From Rhinopithecus roxellana (lineage: Eukaryota; Chordata; Mammalia; Primates; Cercopithecidae): a stretch of 64,000 nucleotides of DNA. Each line of letters starts with the position of its first letter. The first letter of the stretch is position 1. The stretch spans positions 139,809,463 to 139,873,462 of the forward strand of contig NC_044554.1 in assembly GCF_007565055.1 (NCBI RefSeq), given 5' to 3'. A program made the translations under genes and the position numbers. This document shows, one piece after another, positions 34,601 through 47,639 of the stretch. The notes beneath the pieces were generated by a model. It saw nothing but the letters and a program-made list of their open reading frames with translations, searched no databases and was not told where the DNA came from.

Positions 34601-34919
34601 AAAATAAAAAAAAATGCTAATTCATGATGTAATAAATGTATAAATCATTTGGGTAGTATAAATATGTAAATCATTAGTTCAAAGTACTGGTCCCAGTGTC
34701 ATTCTTACCAGTATGATTTAAGCAAGACATTGTGGTTCTCAGATTTATTAACCGTAGTGAGAATGTTTAGATGGGGTGAATTCTAAGGTCCATACACTTT
34801 CAATAAAGTAAGAATGCCTTTTCATTCCAAAAATAATTAAAAGTACCCAAAGATAAATATTTCATAAGTCGAGTATCTCTAGAGAATCATTATTACAAGT
34901 TACATGTTACTATCATTTA

Positions 34920-35520
34920 TTCATTCAGTGGTTACTTTAGAACAGCTATTGAGTTCAGAATTATGTCAAGAACTATGAGTGATCATAGGATGAAGAGGCA
35001 ATGCCTTCTTCACCTGTATGAAATTAAAAACCTAATGGGGGTATAGTAATACAAAGAAAAATCTTAGAGTTATAAAAGTGCTCCAAACTAAGGGTTTTGA
35101 GAGGGTACTCTCTATCTGGAGAGATTAGAAAAAGCTCTTGGGAGAAGATGGTATTTGAGCTGGATCTTGGTGGATATGATTTCAACAGGAAGACATTTAA
35201 TGTCGTTTGCTGATAGAAGGAAGGGCTTGCAAGCAGGACAGAAGAAATTATTTAAAATGATAATTTTTTTGTTTATTTCAGTGGAGTATACTGTGTCATG
35301 GACAGGATGGAAATATGGCTGAACAGAGAGGCTGGGGCTTTATGCTTTGAGGATTTTGATTTCTATGTTCAGGAGCTCAGAATTTATCATGTAGATAATG
35401 ATTACTAAAATACTTTGAAAAAGAGAGTGTCTAATAAGTGTTTTAGAAAAATCCAACTCGTAATGTGCAGGGAAAAAAGAGATGAGTAAGACTCAAGAGA
35501 AGATGGCCTCAGAATGGAAG
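34920..35520 (-). mobile_element. L2 fragment, antisense
   Basis: The run 'gagctggatcttggtggata', 'ggaagggcttgcaagcagga', 'gctggggctttatgctttga' reads as the complement of L2 3' coding and UTR text. Diverged, with loose borders. Confidence 0.55.
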
Positions 35521-35929
35521 CAGTTTTACATGGGCCTGAGCTCAGATGGCGGTGGGGTTGGGGATTTCAAACAGAAAACCCAGCAATGTGCATTTATTTT
35601 CTTCCAGGAAGAAGAAAACCTGCTGATAAGATAACATGATGCAGTTACTTAAAAGAAGCTTTATAGTGCTGCTAGATTATAAGAAAACAGTATTTAAAAA
35701 TGAAATTATTTTGGTAATTATCTTGAAATTTTAATATGCATAAGAATTACCCGGGTTCTTATGAAAAATACAGATTTCTGGACTTCAACTCTAGAATTCT
35801 TGAAATAGTAGATGTTGTGACAGACCCATGAATCTGTATTTTAATAAGTACCTCAAGTTATAAGGAAGCAGGTGGTCTGCAAATCACTCTTTGATGCTGG
35901 TTGGAGAACATAATATTAATAATAAAAGG

Positions 35930-36155
35930 AAACGTTTATCACCCACTTCCTGTGTATCCAACACTTGGCTAAGTGCATATATACATTACCACATTTCATC
36001 CTCCATAGTAAGCCTAAGAAGTGACTATTAATATTATTTTCCAACTTACTGAAAATCAAAACTAGGAGGGGTTCAACAGCACTTTGCAAGTCACAGAGCT
36101 ATTAAGTGATGAATTCAGGATATGAACCAAAGACTGTCCAGCCTCAGTACTCACA
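35930..36155 (+). mobile_element. MIR
   Basis: 'taagtgcatatatacattac', 'tcatcctccatagtaagcct' and 'tcacagagctattaagtgat' then 'tatgaaccaaagactgtcc' follow MIR order closely. Confidence 0.85.
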
Positions 36156-36159
36156 TTGG

Positions 36160-37690
36160 AGAAGTTCATGATATTAAAGAGTACAGCTTTTGTCTTTTCT
36201 CTTGTACATTCTTTTTTTTCCAAAAGTTTCAACTGATTGGGACCAGTGCCACATTTAACAAGATTGCCTGATTAAATTTACTCCAGTAAAAAATTTCATT
36301 CCTAAGTAGAGAAAGACCAGCTGGAACATAATCAGTCATCATAGTGGGATGCCCTAGATATGAAGATGCCCATCCTACCAAGAATAATACATATGCACAT
36401 AGCAGTAATTCCAAAATAAATATAGAAAATTTCTACAGCATGTGTTATTATAACCATTTAAGCAAAAACACAAGAACTTTAAAGTGGGACATTATCATTG
36501 CCTTGAGCATTTTTTTTCCTCGCTGTCTTAAAACTGACATCTCAAAATAAATTCATGGTCTTGAAGCCTAAGAATTAATTGTCTAAAGGAATGGCCCACA
36601 ATAAAACACGATACAAGTCAGATTTAATTTTATTCTTCTTAACTATCTCTTGGCCCAAACTACTGTGTCTTTTTAGACTGAAAGGCCACTCATTTATCTA
36701 CATTTCCTACGGTAATGGAAACATAGTAGCTTCTGTTTCTTCAAGAGAAAAAAATGAGGTAAAATATGTTATGAGTCATATTCAAAGTCCAATCAACCCA
36801 CCACAGATGTTAATTCTCTCCACTTTGAGAAACAGGCTTAAAAAAGGAATCATTAATATAAATTTTCCTCCTAAAACTTAAGAATAAAAAAATACAAAAA
36901 ATTTTCCATGAGTTGGGGTAGCAATTAATATTTGTCATCAGCTATAATTTTCCAGTTTAAAACCCAACAGCTCTTCGTTTTGATTTTATTTGCTCTTGAA
37001 GATAGTGACTGAGGAAAAGGTGGTGGTGGTAGTATGTGTCCATTTGAATTGATACAGCGTTTAAATGTGCTTTTATATCCATGGTGTTTTTTCATGTGAT
37101 ATTTTGCCTTGGTCCCCAGAAGTGAAGATGATAGTGTTAGAAAAAATCCTCCTTTTATTTCAAACTTAGTAATAAAAGTCAATGTATCAAGTTTTTATTA
37201 TTTGTCTAGGCCTTTTGGAAATCACTTTTGTTGAAAATTTATTCAGAATAAGCTGTTTACCAGACACTGTGCTACACTATGTGCAGGACACCAGTGGACA
37301 CTGATTTCTCTGCTTTACTTTCCATTTGTATCCAGTTGCCGGGTATCTTCTTATGCCTTTAAGGAACTTATTAGCCCCCCCAAAAAGACAGGAAAACAAA
37401 AAACCTACTCGATACCAGAGACAGAAAGTTTAGCATATTATAAAAAATATAAAAAACTAGATTAAAAAACAATTTAATTAATTTAAAAATTAAATTAAAT
37501 TGAAAAAAATACCATATGCAGAAGTTGCAGATTTTTAAAAATTTCTTTTAATGAATCACGCATCACAGGTGCTGGACAGAAAGTATGCTGGATAACCCTT
37601 CAAGTCCCATTCCACCTACGTCCTCTGATTTACACTTGGAAACATACTTTTTGATTGCCTGATAATGTGGAGAGACCTGGCAGCTTTTTA
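36160..37690. other. Intergenic stretch, nothing recognised
   Basis: AT-rich. A highly A/T stretch with AATTT/TAATT units lies at 37435-37510. Open frames at 36579-36881 and 37182-36925 are unrecognised. Confidence 0.5.
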
Positions 37691-37699
37691 TAGACATGG

Positions 37700-38940
37700 A
37701 AGACTGAGAACAGAATTGCAATATTATTATATACTTAAAATAAAATTGTTTATTGGGAAACCAAAGAAAATCAACTGAAACAGCATAAGACTAATGTATA
37801 AATACAAAAAGTAAATAAAAATGAATACATTTATGTCAATAACATCCTTACAAATAGCCAAAAATAGCTAGAAAATAAAAAGATTCTATTCTTAATAACA
37901 ACATATCCAGTATAAAAATGGACAAAACTTATATGGAAAAACAATAGACTATTAGTATCTTTTTTATTGCATAAATGAGACATAACATGAAAATACTCAA
38001 TTGCAAATATGTTGATTTTTTCAAAATGTACTATAAATTTAGTATAATTTCACTCAATATCCCAATTAGATTTTTCTTATAAAAATGAACAAATTCTAAA
38101 GAGCCCTCAAATTTTGTCTTAAGAAGAGTATTTGAGGTACAATTTAAAGTGTACTTTTTATCATTATTAGTGAATGCAATGTGGTATAGGCACAAGTTTT
38201 AACAAGCAGATAATTGGCATGAAAGAGAAAATCTAGAAATGGAACCTAGTATATGTAATAACTCAAAATATAATAAGGTAGCTCTTGACTAATAGAGAAT
38301 ATAATTAAATACTTGGTATTGGGATAATTGGCAAATCATTTAGGAAACATGTATTAAGCGTTCCTAATCTCATGCTACTTTATTGCCATTAGATTTGAAA
38401 AGGACTAAAGATAATAATAGCTAATATTGTTGGTTGAAAAATTTGAACAAGAATTTGGCAAAGTGTAATAAAAATTTTAAAGCATACATGAGAAACTAAT
38501 AATTTAATTCCTAAGCATCTATAGTAAGAAAAACATTGAACAAATGTGAAAATATTCATGTATAAAAATTTAGCATATTTTTAATAGGGAAAATTAGAAC
38601 TGACTAAATGGCTAATAGTTGAGAATTTTTTTGATAAATTATGGCAAACATTATGCAATGAAATATTACATAACCATTTAGTGTGAGGACTGGAATGTTT
38701 ATTCAATCCTATTTATTCAATGTACCAAAATTTTCTTGTGCGTGTAATATAATTTTAAAATGTTTACAAAGACACACACCTTGAAGGAAATATATAGAAA
38801 TTTTAATACTAGTTATCTCTTGATTGCATGAACATTTGTTTTTGAGAACACTATCCTTTTTTTATTCTGCTTATATATGAATTTTCTTATTTTCAAATGT
38901 AAATATGCTCTGCTTTTAATATTAAAAGGGAACAAAAATA
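37700..38940 (+). mobile_element. Old L1 (L1M-type), ORF2 end and 3' region
   Basis: 'gcaatgtggtataggcacaa' with 'agaaatggaacctag' is a decayed form of the L1 ORF2 text 'gtactggcataaaaatagac...'. Downstream 'attatggcaaacattatgc' and 'gaaatattacataaccattt' match L1M 3' sequences. Coding capacity is lost. Confidence 0.65.
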
Positions 38941-39474
38941 TTCATTTTTTTCTCCACCTGTAAAATGGAACAGATGAAAAATTGGGAAAGTAAATATCTT
39001 TCAAGGCAATGTAAATTTACATTGCCATTCTGATGAGTTTTCTACCCACAACAATCTTGTGAGAGTAAATTCACAAGTTATTGGTACCAGGACTCATTCA
39101 CTGAGTTATAAAGACCATTTTGTATCTCAGGAGAACACAGAGCAAGTGGGGTCATTTGGCTTGGAGGATCTTAGGAGATTCGACTAACTATATAACACCT
39201 ATTTTGCCATGAAAGTTAGGCAACACCTTTGCACAGGGAAAAGAGAGGGAATGTTTTGAAAAACTTCAGTATACCATATCCTCTCCAGTCTCTTCCAAAT
39301 GTAACTTTCTTCAGTCATAGACCACAGAACAAAAGGGTAAGTAGAAATGTTTCTGCTGTTTGTCATGTCACAGGCATTAACTTCTCTTTGATATGGCATG
39401 GGCAGTCACTTGGACATTCCATGCCAGGCATTTTAAATCTTAGATTACCTTGATCATGAGGTGATGATCATGTA

Positions 39475-39610
39475 CAAGAACCCCACAGCCAGTATGTCTG
39501 GATTGAAATTCTAACTTTGCCTCTCAGCCAGTTGTGAAATTCTGAGTACTTTGTACATCAGTTTTCTCACTTTCAGTCTGGAGAACTGGATTTTGTATGA
39601 ATTTTTCTGA
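39475..39610 (+). mobile_element. MIR fragment
   Basis: 'gtatgtctggattgaaattc', 'taactttgcctctcagccag' and 'catcagttttctcactttca' match the MIR 5' half. Confidence 0.75.
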
Positions 39611-39714
39611 TTTTTAAATGTCAACTGAAGTTTCCTCTGTAAACACCACACTGTTTTAACCAAGTACATACACAGGCAACTAAGTCTGGTCTAAAGTTAT
39701 CAACTTGATTGACC

Positions 39715-40310
39715 TTTTGAAGCTTTCAGGATAAACTTTAAACTACATGGGTTGGCATGAAAGACCCATCTTTGATCTGATCCTGTCTTTCCTCATCTAT
39801 TTCTTCAAACTTTCTAGGCTGCTTTCAATCCTTCATGCACAGCACTTAACTCAATGCTTTTGTATGTCATATCTTTCTGTCTGAATTCTATTCTGATTTG
39901 TTTATTTTCTGAAAAGCTCTTCTCATGTAGAACTCAGGCACCACATTCCCCAGGAAGCATTTCTAACTTTCACCTTTAGTTTAAGCTGTATTCCCTTCTT
40001 AGATTTTCACAGACCTTCATATGTATTTGCATGGAGCAAATTATATATTTACCTCTCTACACTAAACTACAAAATCTCTGTACTAAACTACAAACTCTCT
40101 AAACTGCAAACTCTCTACACTAAATTGTATCTATCTATATATAGATGTATATACCTCTCTATACTAAATTATATGTATACATATATACTTCTCTAAACTA
40201 CAAATTCTTTGAAGACAAGCACTGCATCTATTATTCTAAGATTCTTGCGCAGTTCCTTGCCCCAAATAGATGTTAACAAATTCCTTGTGTTTCTGTCGCT
40301 TTGCACCTGG
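39715..40310 (+). mobile_element. L2 3' half carrying an internal minisatellite
   Basis: The L2 text 'tcaggataaactttaaacta', 'cacattccccaggaagcatt' and 'attctttgaagacaagcact' then 'gttccttgccccaaatagat' is in order. Between the 'atttacctctct' and 'acaaattctttgaagac' parts sits about 130 bp of local repeat (see 40052-40205). Confidence 0.7.
40052..40205 (+). repeat. Degenerate minisatellite built from L2 text
   Basis: About six irregular copies of a 'ctctctacactaaactacaaa'-like unit (20-30 bp, some shortened and one grown by TA/CTAT sequence), ending 'cttctctaaactacaaattc'. The unit is itself part of L2 at this place. Confidence 0.8.
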
Positions 40311-40319
40311 CAAAGATGA

Positions 40320-41655
40320 ACAAATTCACACTTGTTTATTTCTTACAATCCTTGAGTATGACTCATTTTCTGATCTTTATAGTAATTGTAGGTCCTCTAA
40401 TATAATAACACTAATGACCAAACACTTACCACTTTATTACTTTATTTCTTCAAGGCCTACTATTTGCTGCTGTACTTATGATGCTGTGCAGAAGACACGT
40501 AAAACATGAAGGATTCTGAATGTTTAATCATGGGTATTCTGTTTTCATGTTTGCCTTCTTCGTCTGTTTGCTATCTGGTAGGTGACTGTTAAAATGGAGA
40601 GAATCTAAAGTGAAAAGGATAGAAGAAGAACCACTTATAAAGAATATGAGCAATTTATAAATTAGATAAAAGTTGGTTTGAATAGTTGAGAATTGATGGC
40701 TTAACACTACCACAACTCCTCTTCTTAAGAGCAAATAGCCAGAGTGTAATAAACTGCTTTAAACTCCTACTAGTAAAGACATTACCCATTTAGGTATAAA
40801 CTCCAAAATGAAGACAAATAAACAATTCTGTAATCTCAGTTAGGATTAAAGTATTATTCTTTTTTTTGGTATTCATAGGAGACAGAAAATAAATCAAAGG
40901 GACAAATAACTAAAACATAAAATATGCCTACATTTTAATCCAGAAAGATTAAACCTGAACCCGTAGAACCTGGGAGCCTTCTTCAATTTCACTATAGTCC
41001 ACTTCCCTGTCTAGTCCCCAGTATTATAGCATGCCTGCCCAGCATCTCATCAAAATCTCGAAGACCTATATAGGTCTAACTCTATTCGAGTTTTTCATCA
41101 CATTCATTCAGGACTATATCATCAGAATCATCTGGACATGTTTATTAAAAATGCAAATTCCTTGGCACTATTCCAAACCTACTAAATCATTTTCTGAATA
41201 TTATCAGCAGAAAATCTTCACTTTTTCACCAGTTCTCCAGGTGGTGATTACTCACACTACAATCTGAGAACCACTGCTACAGATGGGGAAAAAATGCTAT
41301 GTGGTGCTGCATAATTGTGGAAAAATTATACAAAATGAAAAATAATATCAGTTACACAAACCCTGAATCATGAGTCATAATTTTACTTGTTTGTCAACAA
41401 TAAAAAGCACAAATATTTTATTAACATATTAGAATACAAGTACATATATATACACACACGTGTGCACACACACACATACACACACACAGAGAGGTGAAAA
41501 AAAACCCTTGTAATAAAAATATGTATTGCTTTCTCATCAGATTGTGCTCCCGTTTGCATTTTTTCCCACTCAACACTTAGGGTAGAATTCAAAAAATCTG
41601 TTCTTTTAGCTCAAAAAATAATTATGACAGACTAGTTTCTTCCTTGAAATTAGTG
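40320..41655. other. Intergenic stretch with CA/TA simple repeat
   Basis: A TA/CA/TG tract lies at 41443-41490. Otherwise no gene or repeat family recognised. Confidence 0.55.
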
Positions 41656-41656
41656 C

Positions 41657-41683
41657 TTTTTTTTTTTTTTTTTTTTTTTTTTT
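41657..41683. repeat. T27 homopolymer
   Basis: An uninterrupted run of 27 T with no Alu body attached. It may be the remnant tail of an antisense retroposon or simple slippage. Confidence 0.9.
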
Positions 41684-41909
41684 CGTGAAACGACTTCCTA
41701 CTTCCAACTTTTACTTCATCTTCTGGCAACTATTTATATTCTTTAAATGAATTATCAGCATGCAAACCTCCTGTTATTTTTCCTAGTTTAAAAAAGTCTC
41801 TCTCGACCTCACTAACTCCTCAAACTACCACTTGCTGCTTCTCCTCTCTTTACAGCAATACTCCATCAAAGATTTGTCTGTACTTACATTTAAAAATTTC
41901 CCTTTACCT

Positions 41910-42212
41910 GCCGGGCGCAGTGGCTCACGCCTGTAATCCCAGCACTTTGGGAGGCTGAGGCGGGTGGATCACGAGGTCAGGAGATGGAGACCATCCTGGC
42001 TAACACGGTGAAATCCCGTCTCTACTAAAAATACAAAAAATTAGCCAGGCGTGGTGGCGGGCGCCTGTAGTCCCAGCTACTGTGGAGGCTGAGGCAGGAG
42101 AATGGCGTGAACCCCAGAGGCAGAGCTTGCAGTGAGCCGAGATTGTGCCACTGCATTTCTGCCTGGGAGACAGTGAGACTCCATCTAAAAAAATAAAATA
42201 AAATAAAATAAA
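41910..42212 (+). mobile_element. AluY-type inserted in L2
   Basis: Starts 'gccgggcgcagtggctcacg' and ends in an AAAAT-repeat tail at 42187-42212. 'ccctttacct' before and 'cccgttacct' after are the target duplication. Confidence 0.95.
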
Positions 42213-43184
42213 TCCCGTTACCTACTTTACCTATGCTTTTTTCAGTTCACCTCATGTCTCCACCAGAATTCTGCTATCAAGGCCACCAATGACTTCCACC
42301 TTGCTAAAACCTATGGTCCATTGTCAGTTTTTAGTATACAGGACCTGTCAGCAGCATTTGACAAAACAGATGTGTTTAAACACAACTTACCTAAGCAGTT
42401 TTTTTATCTTGACTTCTAGGACACTGCACTTCCCTGGTCTTATTTCCTGATAATCTGCTCTCTCTCAGAATCGTAGTTATCAATTTTCTGCAGCTCCCTG
42501 ACCTCTAAATTTTGAGATGATTTTTCAGTTTGGTACTTAAATTACTTCCCTTTCTATTGATGTGTAGCTCTAGAAGGTCTTATCCAGATTCAAGGCTTTA
42601 AATGACATCTATATTTCGCATATTCCTAAGTTTATATTTGCAATTTGGACCTCTCCCCTGATCATTTGATTCACACATCTAGTTGATCACTTGGAGCTTC
42701 ATTTGCATGTCTAACAGGTTTTTTTAACGGGGCAGACCTCAATCTGAGCTCTCATATCCTCCATCTTTAAATGTGCTTCTCTTATAACTTTCCCCATCTC
42801 TGTATATAGAATATTAACCTTGTCAGATACTTTGGAGACCTTCTTGACTTTTCCCTTCTTTCTTACAGCTTACCTCTATCTCATCAACAAACCCTTTTGG
42901 CTCTTTCTACAAATGTGTCAGACTCTGACCACTTCTCATCACTTCCCCTGCTTGCGCTGGAGTTCAGGTCTTTATCATTACTCACTTGAACTAGGAAAAT
43001 AGCCTCTAAACTCTTCTTCATGCTTCTGCCTTTATTCCCCAAAAATCATACTCGATGCAACAGCAACAGTAATCCTTTTAAAACGTAAGTCATCACTCCT
43101 CTTCCCAAAATCTTCCAGTGGTTTTCCGTCGCATTCAGAGAGATGAAAAGTTATCAAAATGACCTATAAGATCTTCAGTAGCAT

Positions 43185-43690
43185 ATATTAGTCGTCTATG
43201 ACTGCATAACAACTTGCCCAAAAATGTCACAGCTTAAGACAACAAATATTTATATATCACAGTTCCTGTGGGTCAAGAATTTGGGTGCAACTTAGCTGGT
43301 TTCTCTGACTCAGGGTCTCTCACAAGGTGTCCGTTGAGGCTGTTGTGTCCTGTGAAGAATCCACTTGTGGAAGATCCTTTTCCAGTATTGCTGATGAGGA
43401 TGTTGACAGGTTTCATTTCTGTTGGATGGGGGCCTCTTCATCCTTGGGTCAGCTTACAACACAGCAGCTGGCTTCCATCAGAGGGTGAGCAAGGAAGTAA
43501 GAGACCATGAGCAAAACTAGAGGCTTTTTGTAACCTAATCTTGGAAGGGATATCTCACGATTTTTGCTGTACTTTCTTCATTAGAAGCAAGTCACTAGGT
43601 GCAGCCCACACTCAAAGTGTGAATGTTAAACAAAAACATGAATACCAGGAGGTGGGATACATTAGAGTCAACTTAAAAGCTGCCTACCAG
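43185..43690 (+). mobile_element. MLT1-type LTR (MLT1J-like) inserted in L2
   Basis: 'attagtcgtctatgactgca', 'taacaacttgcccaaaaatg', 'ctgactcagggtctctcaca', 'agcaagtcactaggtgcagc' and 'gaataccaggaggtgggata' give the same ordered family as 19745-20275. L2 text resumes after it. Confidence 0.75.
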
Positions 43691-43869
43691 AAATAAACTG
43701 CACCCCTCCCATTGTATATCTGACTTTATGTCTTGCGACTTTCTGCTTGATCACTCTGCTTCAATTACACTGGCTCCTTTGTTATTCCATATGTGAGTCA
43801 CACCCTTTCATGCCATTTGGGCTAGACATGGAAAGAGATGTTTGATTTTTAAAAGTTACATCGAAGTTC

Positions 43870-45940
43870 TAAGAAGTTATCTGATGCAATGAGGATGGTG
43901 GTGATCTCATATCAACATCATAGGATTCCATTGTTGTCTTGAAGTCAGTAGCATGTTTAGAGTCTTGTTGCTGAGAGTGGGCTCTGTAACATATTACCAT
44001 GAATTTATAGCATCATGCATGATGAAAATTATCTCAGGAGTCATATGGAGCTGGATTTGTCAATTACAGGATTCTCTTGACCAGTTACAATTCTATTAAC
44101 AAGGAGGAAGTGAATCTCTATTATCCCAGAGCTTGTTTATTCGTTAAGACAAGAATTCCCTGATGGCTGCAATGCCCAGAATGATCAGAGGGGAAATGCT
44201 GTGTAAAACATCAAAGTACAAAAATCAGATGGAAAGCAAAGAAACAATATACTATATAGCTATTCATCAGAAAAGAAGAGGAAAACAAAACAACTACTAT
44301 ACAAGTTGAACAGATTGCGCTTCACAAGAACTTGAAGCAGAGTCTACAGACAACCCAGAAAGTCCTCATAAATGAAGTGCAAAGCTTAGTCTGAAAAGAT
44401 ATGGGTAAAATAAGCCATTATTATGGAAACAAAACCAGAGATATGGCCCTGAATTGTAACTATAAAAAAAGTACATTAATAATCTGTTTTGATAGAACAG
44501 TGATAGGAAGTAAGCAAGTCTAAAAAGTAAAAATATTATTAGAATGTCATTTTGGTTAAATGTTTGTCTTTGTTCTACTAGATCTTTCATTAATACTTCC
44601 TTACAAAGGTTGGTTATGTTACTACACACTCTCTCCGAGAAGGATCAGGCTTTGTAGGTTTCCAATGAACTTCATAGATGCTTCATAAATATTAAATAAT
44701 CACTTTCAATTCAGCAAGCAATGACAAGAACTTCAACAGCAGCACTACATTTCCCTGTTCATTATGTTATATACAAATAAATTGATTTTTTTAAAAGATT
44801 GAATAGGACATTTATTTAAAATATTTCTTCTTCATTAATTTGCCATATCCTGTAAAACAGTCATAGCTCATTTATTATGAAATCATGTTTTCTACTTAAA
44901 TATCAACATAGCCTTTGAATATTATAATTGCTAGTGAAAGTATCAAATGCTAAGAAGGAATATTTTTAAAAAATAATTTCAGTATGTTTTTTAAAAGCCT
45001 AGAACTTAAAAAAATTTTGTTCTGGAAAAATTTTACAGTAAGTTAGATTAGTAAAGCAAACTTCCCAATTCCTATATAGTGCACAAAGAGGAAGGTTTTA
45101 AATATTGTATATTAACAGGAAGGGGCCATAATTTTGATTAAATGTATCTACTACTTGCTAATCATATTCTGAGTCCTCTTTACCCAACATTGTTTACTTA
45201 ACATTTGAAAATTAAATAGAAAGAAATGCATCAAAATCTATGCTATACATTGGAAATTGATAGTTTATATTCAGTGTAAAAGGGATAAAATTTATAGTCC
45301 TCGGTGACAATTTTATGTAACAAGGCATGAGAATGTAAAATTCCATTCAAATTCCTTTCTTATCACTATTCATGAAAACAGCATTTCTCAGCTGGGAAAG
45401 CTAACAGTGATATTACATGGTGACATTATTTCAGAAGAGTTGTCTACGATGCAGAATATCTAATTTTTTCACACATGAGTAAGGACTATGTAAAATTTAG
45501 CATTTAATTTGCATTCTATATGCAATATTTTAAAGGGCAAGGTTAAGTATTTTTTGAAATATTATCATAACCTAAAATTAATTTAAAAACAAGAATTTAA
45601 TATTTATGTACCTCTTTTCTTCCAAGTTTTTTCAAATAGCTTTGCCAAAAAGAATAGTATATCTTGATATACTAAAGATACAAACACTGTTATTGCTGTT
45701 TTAGTAAAAAGAAAACTGGAGCATGGAATTGCATAAATGATTTTTCTAAGGCAATCCAAATAAAGTATAGGAGCATAGGAATCAATACAGCCACAGCTTC
45801 ACTATTCCTCATTTTAGTGTCTGATACTTTTCTTTAAAATATCAAAACCAGTAAAACAGCCTAATAACATCATGTGCAGGGGACGAAACTGTTAACTGCA
45901 CTGTTTTTAAGACATTATGGAATCACAGTTAATGCAAGAT
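43870..45940. other. AT-rich intergenic stretch, nothing recognised
   Basis: About 2 kb without recognised gene, RNA or repeat consensus. It is probably unique or too diverged to name. Confidence 0.5.
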
Positions 45941-45944
45941 CATG

Positions 45945-46095
45945 CAATTTAATTGCCTGACCTTATGGACAAGAAACCTTAAATCTATAAAGATAGTGAC
46001 TTGCCCTAGGCCATGCAGTACGTTAACAGCACAGACTACACTGAAACCCAGGTGTCCTCTATTCCTTGTACAGTGCCATGTCCACCATGATTAAA
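45945..46095 (+). mobile_element. MIR fragment
   Basis: 'gacaagaaaccttaaatcta', 'gtgacttgccctaggccatg' and 'actgaaacccaggtgtcctc' are classic MIR text. Confidence 0.85.
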
Positions 46096-46396
46096 GTGAA
46101 AAATTGAATCAGGCTACCAGATGCCTTGATCCTTTATGTATTTGGATTAATGATATAAAGAGCTTTGTTATAGTAGATTCTGACTTTAATATGTTTCAAA
46201 TGTAATATGCACTTGAGGCATTATTTGCACTCACCTTTTACATGTAAGACACAATTTTAAAAATTATTTTTGCATAATCCAGAAAGATAAAATGTTCACT
46301 ACGCTTCAGTTCTTATACTCCACTTTACTTATTTATTTATTTCATTTACTAAACAACATCACTAATCTTGTATTCTTGCAGCTTAATCATCAAAAA

Positions 46397-46596
46397 CAGG
46401 GGTCAACAAAATTTATTTGTAAAGTGCCAGATAGTAAATGTTTTTGTAACTACTCAATTCTGGTGTAATTACTGTTGTTTGTAACACGAAGGCAGCGATA
46501 GACAGTGTGTGAATAAATGGAAGTGGCTGTGTTCCAGTATAACTTCCTTTACGAAAATACGTGATTGGCCTATGGGTTATGATTTGTCAACCCTAA
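46397..46596 (+). mobile_element. MER5-type hAT DNA transposon (non-autonomous)
   Basis: Starts 'caggggtcaacaaaatttat' with 'agtgccagatagtaaatgtt', then 'gtggctgtgttccagtataa', and ends 'tttgtcaaccctaa'. The ends form an imperfect terminal inverted repeat. Length about 200 bp as for MER5A. Confidence 0.88.
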
Positions 46597-46599
46597 TCT

Positions 46600-47630
46600 A
46601 AAGCCTGATGATTGCAGAATGAAGAACCAAGATGATGACAACTTGTGGTATTTCAGCTCAAGAGTATTTTAGTTCTGAAATAAAATCACCATCAAAGTCT
46701 GGAGCTCAATTTTTTCTAAGTTATGTATATCGACTTGCTGAATTGGCATACCTTTTAAAAATAAAACTTATCTTTATCCTCTCTGAGATTCTTTTTTTTT
46801 TTTTTTTTTTTGGTAAAGTTATCTTTAGTATTATCATTGGCATAATTTTTTTGTAGGCGAGAAAACCCTAGAATTTGGCAATACATAGGGTTTAAATAGC
46901 ACATTGTATGATTTCTTAATTTAAACAAAAATATTCCAAAACCTTTTATCCTCATCCTGATTTGTCTCATCTCTCACCTCTGCCTCTTGAGAAACACCAT
47001 GAAATGTCAATAAAATAATTTTAAAAGGTATAAGCCCACTAAGTTGTAGAGAACAGGAGAGAAATCAATGGAGCAGAATTCTCAGCACAGTTTGGAAGGT
47101 GAAAAGGAGGAGTGGTGGTGACTCAGATTAGTGGAGGAGGCTAGCATCAAGTACTGCAGAGGAGGGCATGAATGAGAAGTGGGCCAATTCAAACTTCGAA
47201 GTGCAAAATTTCAGGGAGATTCAGAACTCGAAGTACCAATTAACAAGGAAGTTAAGATATGAGGCACGGGGGAAAAAAGTAAGAAAATCAGGTTAAAGTT
47301 TGCATGTAAAATGTGTACTTGTATCCTTAGCCCACCCAGATCCCAAACTCTTTTGCATTCCCCTGAATTTCATTGACACCTCTGTAAATAGACTGGAAAC
47401 TTACTCTGAAGAAACTGAGCCATAGAAGCTCAGGGCCCAGGGACAGCCAGCCCAATGGGGAACTGCAGAGACGAATGCAACAGAAGCAAAGAGTCAAGTC
47501 ACAATCAGCACAGTGAATATGAAATCCTCTGGCATTCTTTTTCTATCTTGTTTCTAGCGCATCACCCATAAAGCCAGAGGAGTCTCCTCTTGGACAATGC
47601 ATGGTCCTGCAGAAAAAAATATTGAATAGA
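46600..47630. other. Intergenic stretch with T-run
   Basis: A run of about 20 T at 46792-46811 is present. Nothing else recognised. Confidence 0.5.
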
Positions 47631-47639
47631 GAACAATCA

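Larger units (their letters stand above)
41750..43860 (+). mobile_element. L2 (CR1-clade) ORF2 remnant with two insertions
   Basis: The sequence 'gacctgtcagcagcatttga' encodes the RT-domain motif DLSAAFD at about 42343-42363. Further text ('ttccagtggttttccgtcgc', 'taatccttttaaaacgtaag') follows L2 order. The element continues at 43690-43860 ('cttgatcactctgcttcaat', 'ccctttcatgcc'). It is split by an Alu (41910-42212) and an MLT1-type LTR (43185-43690). Many stops and frameshifts, so non-functional. Confidence 0.75.
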
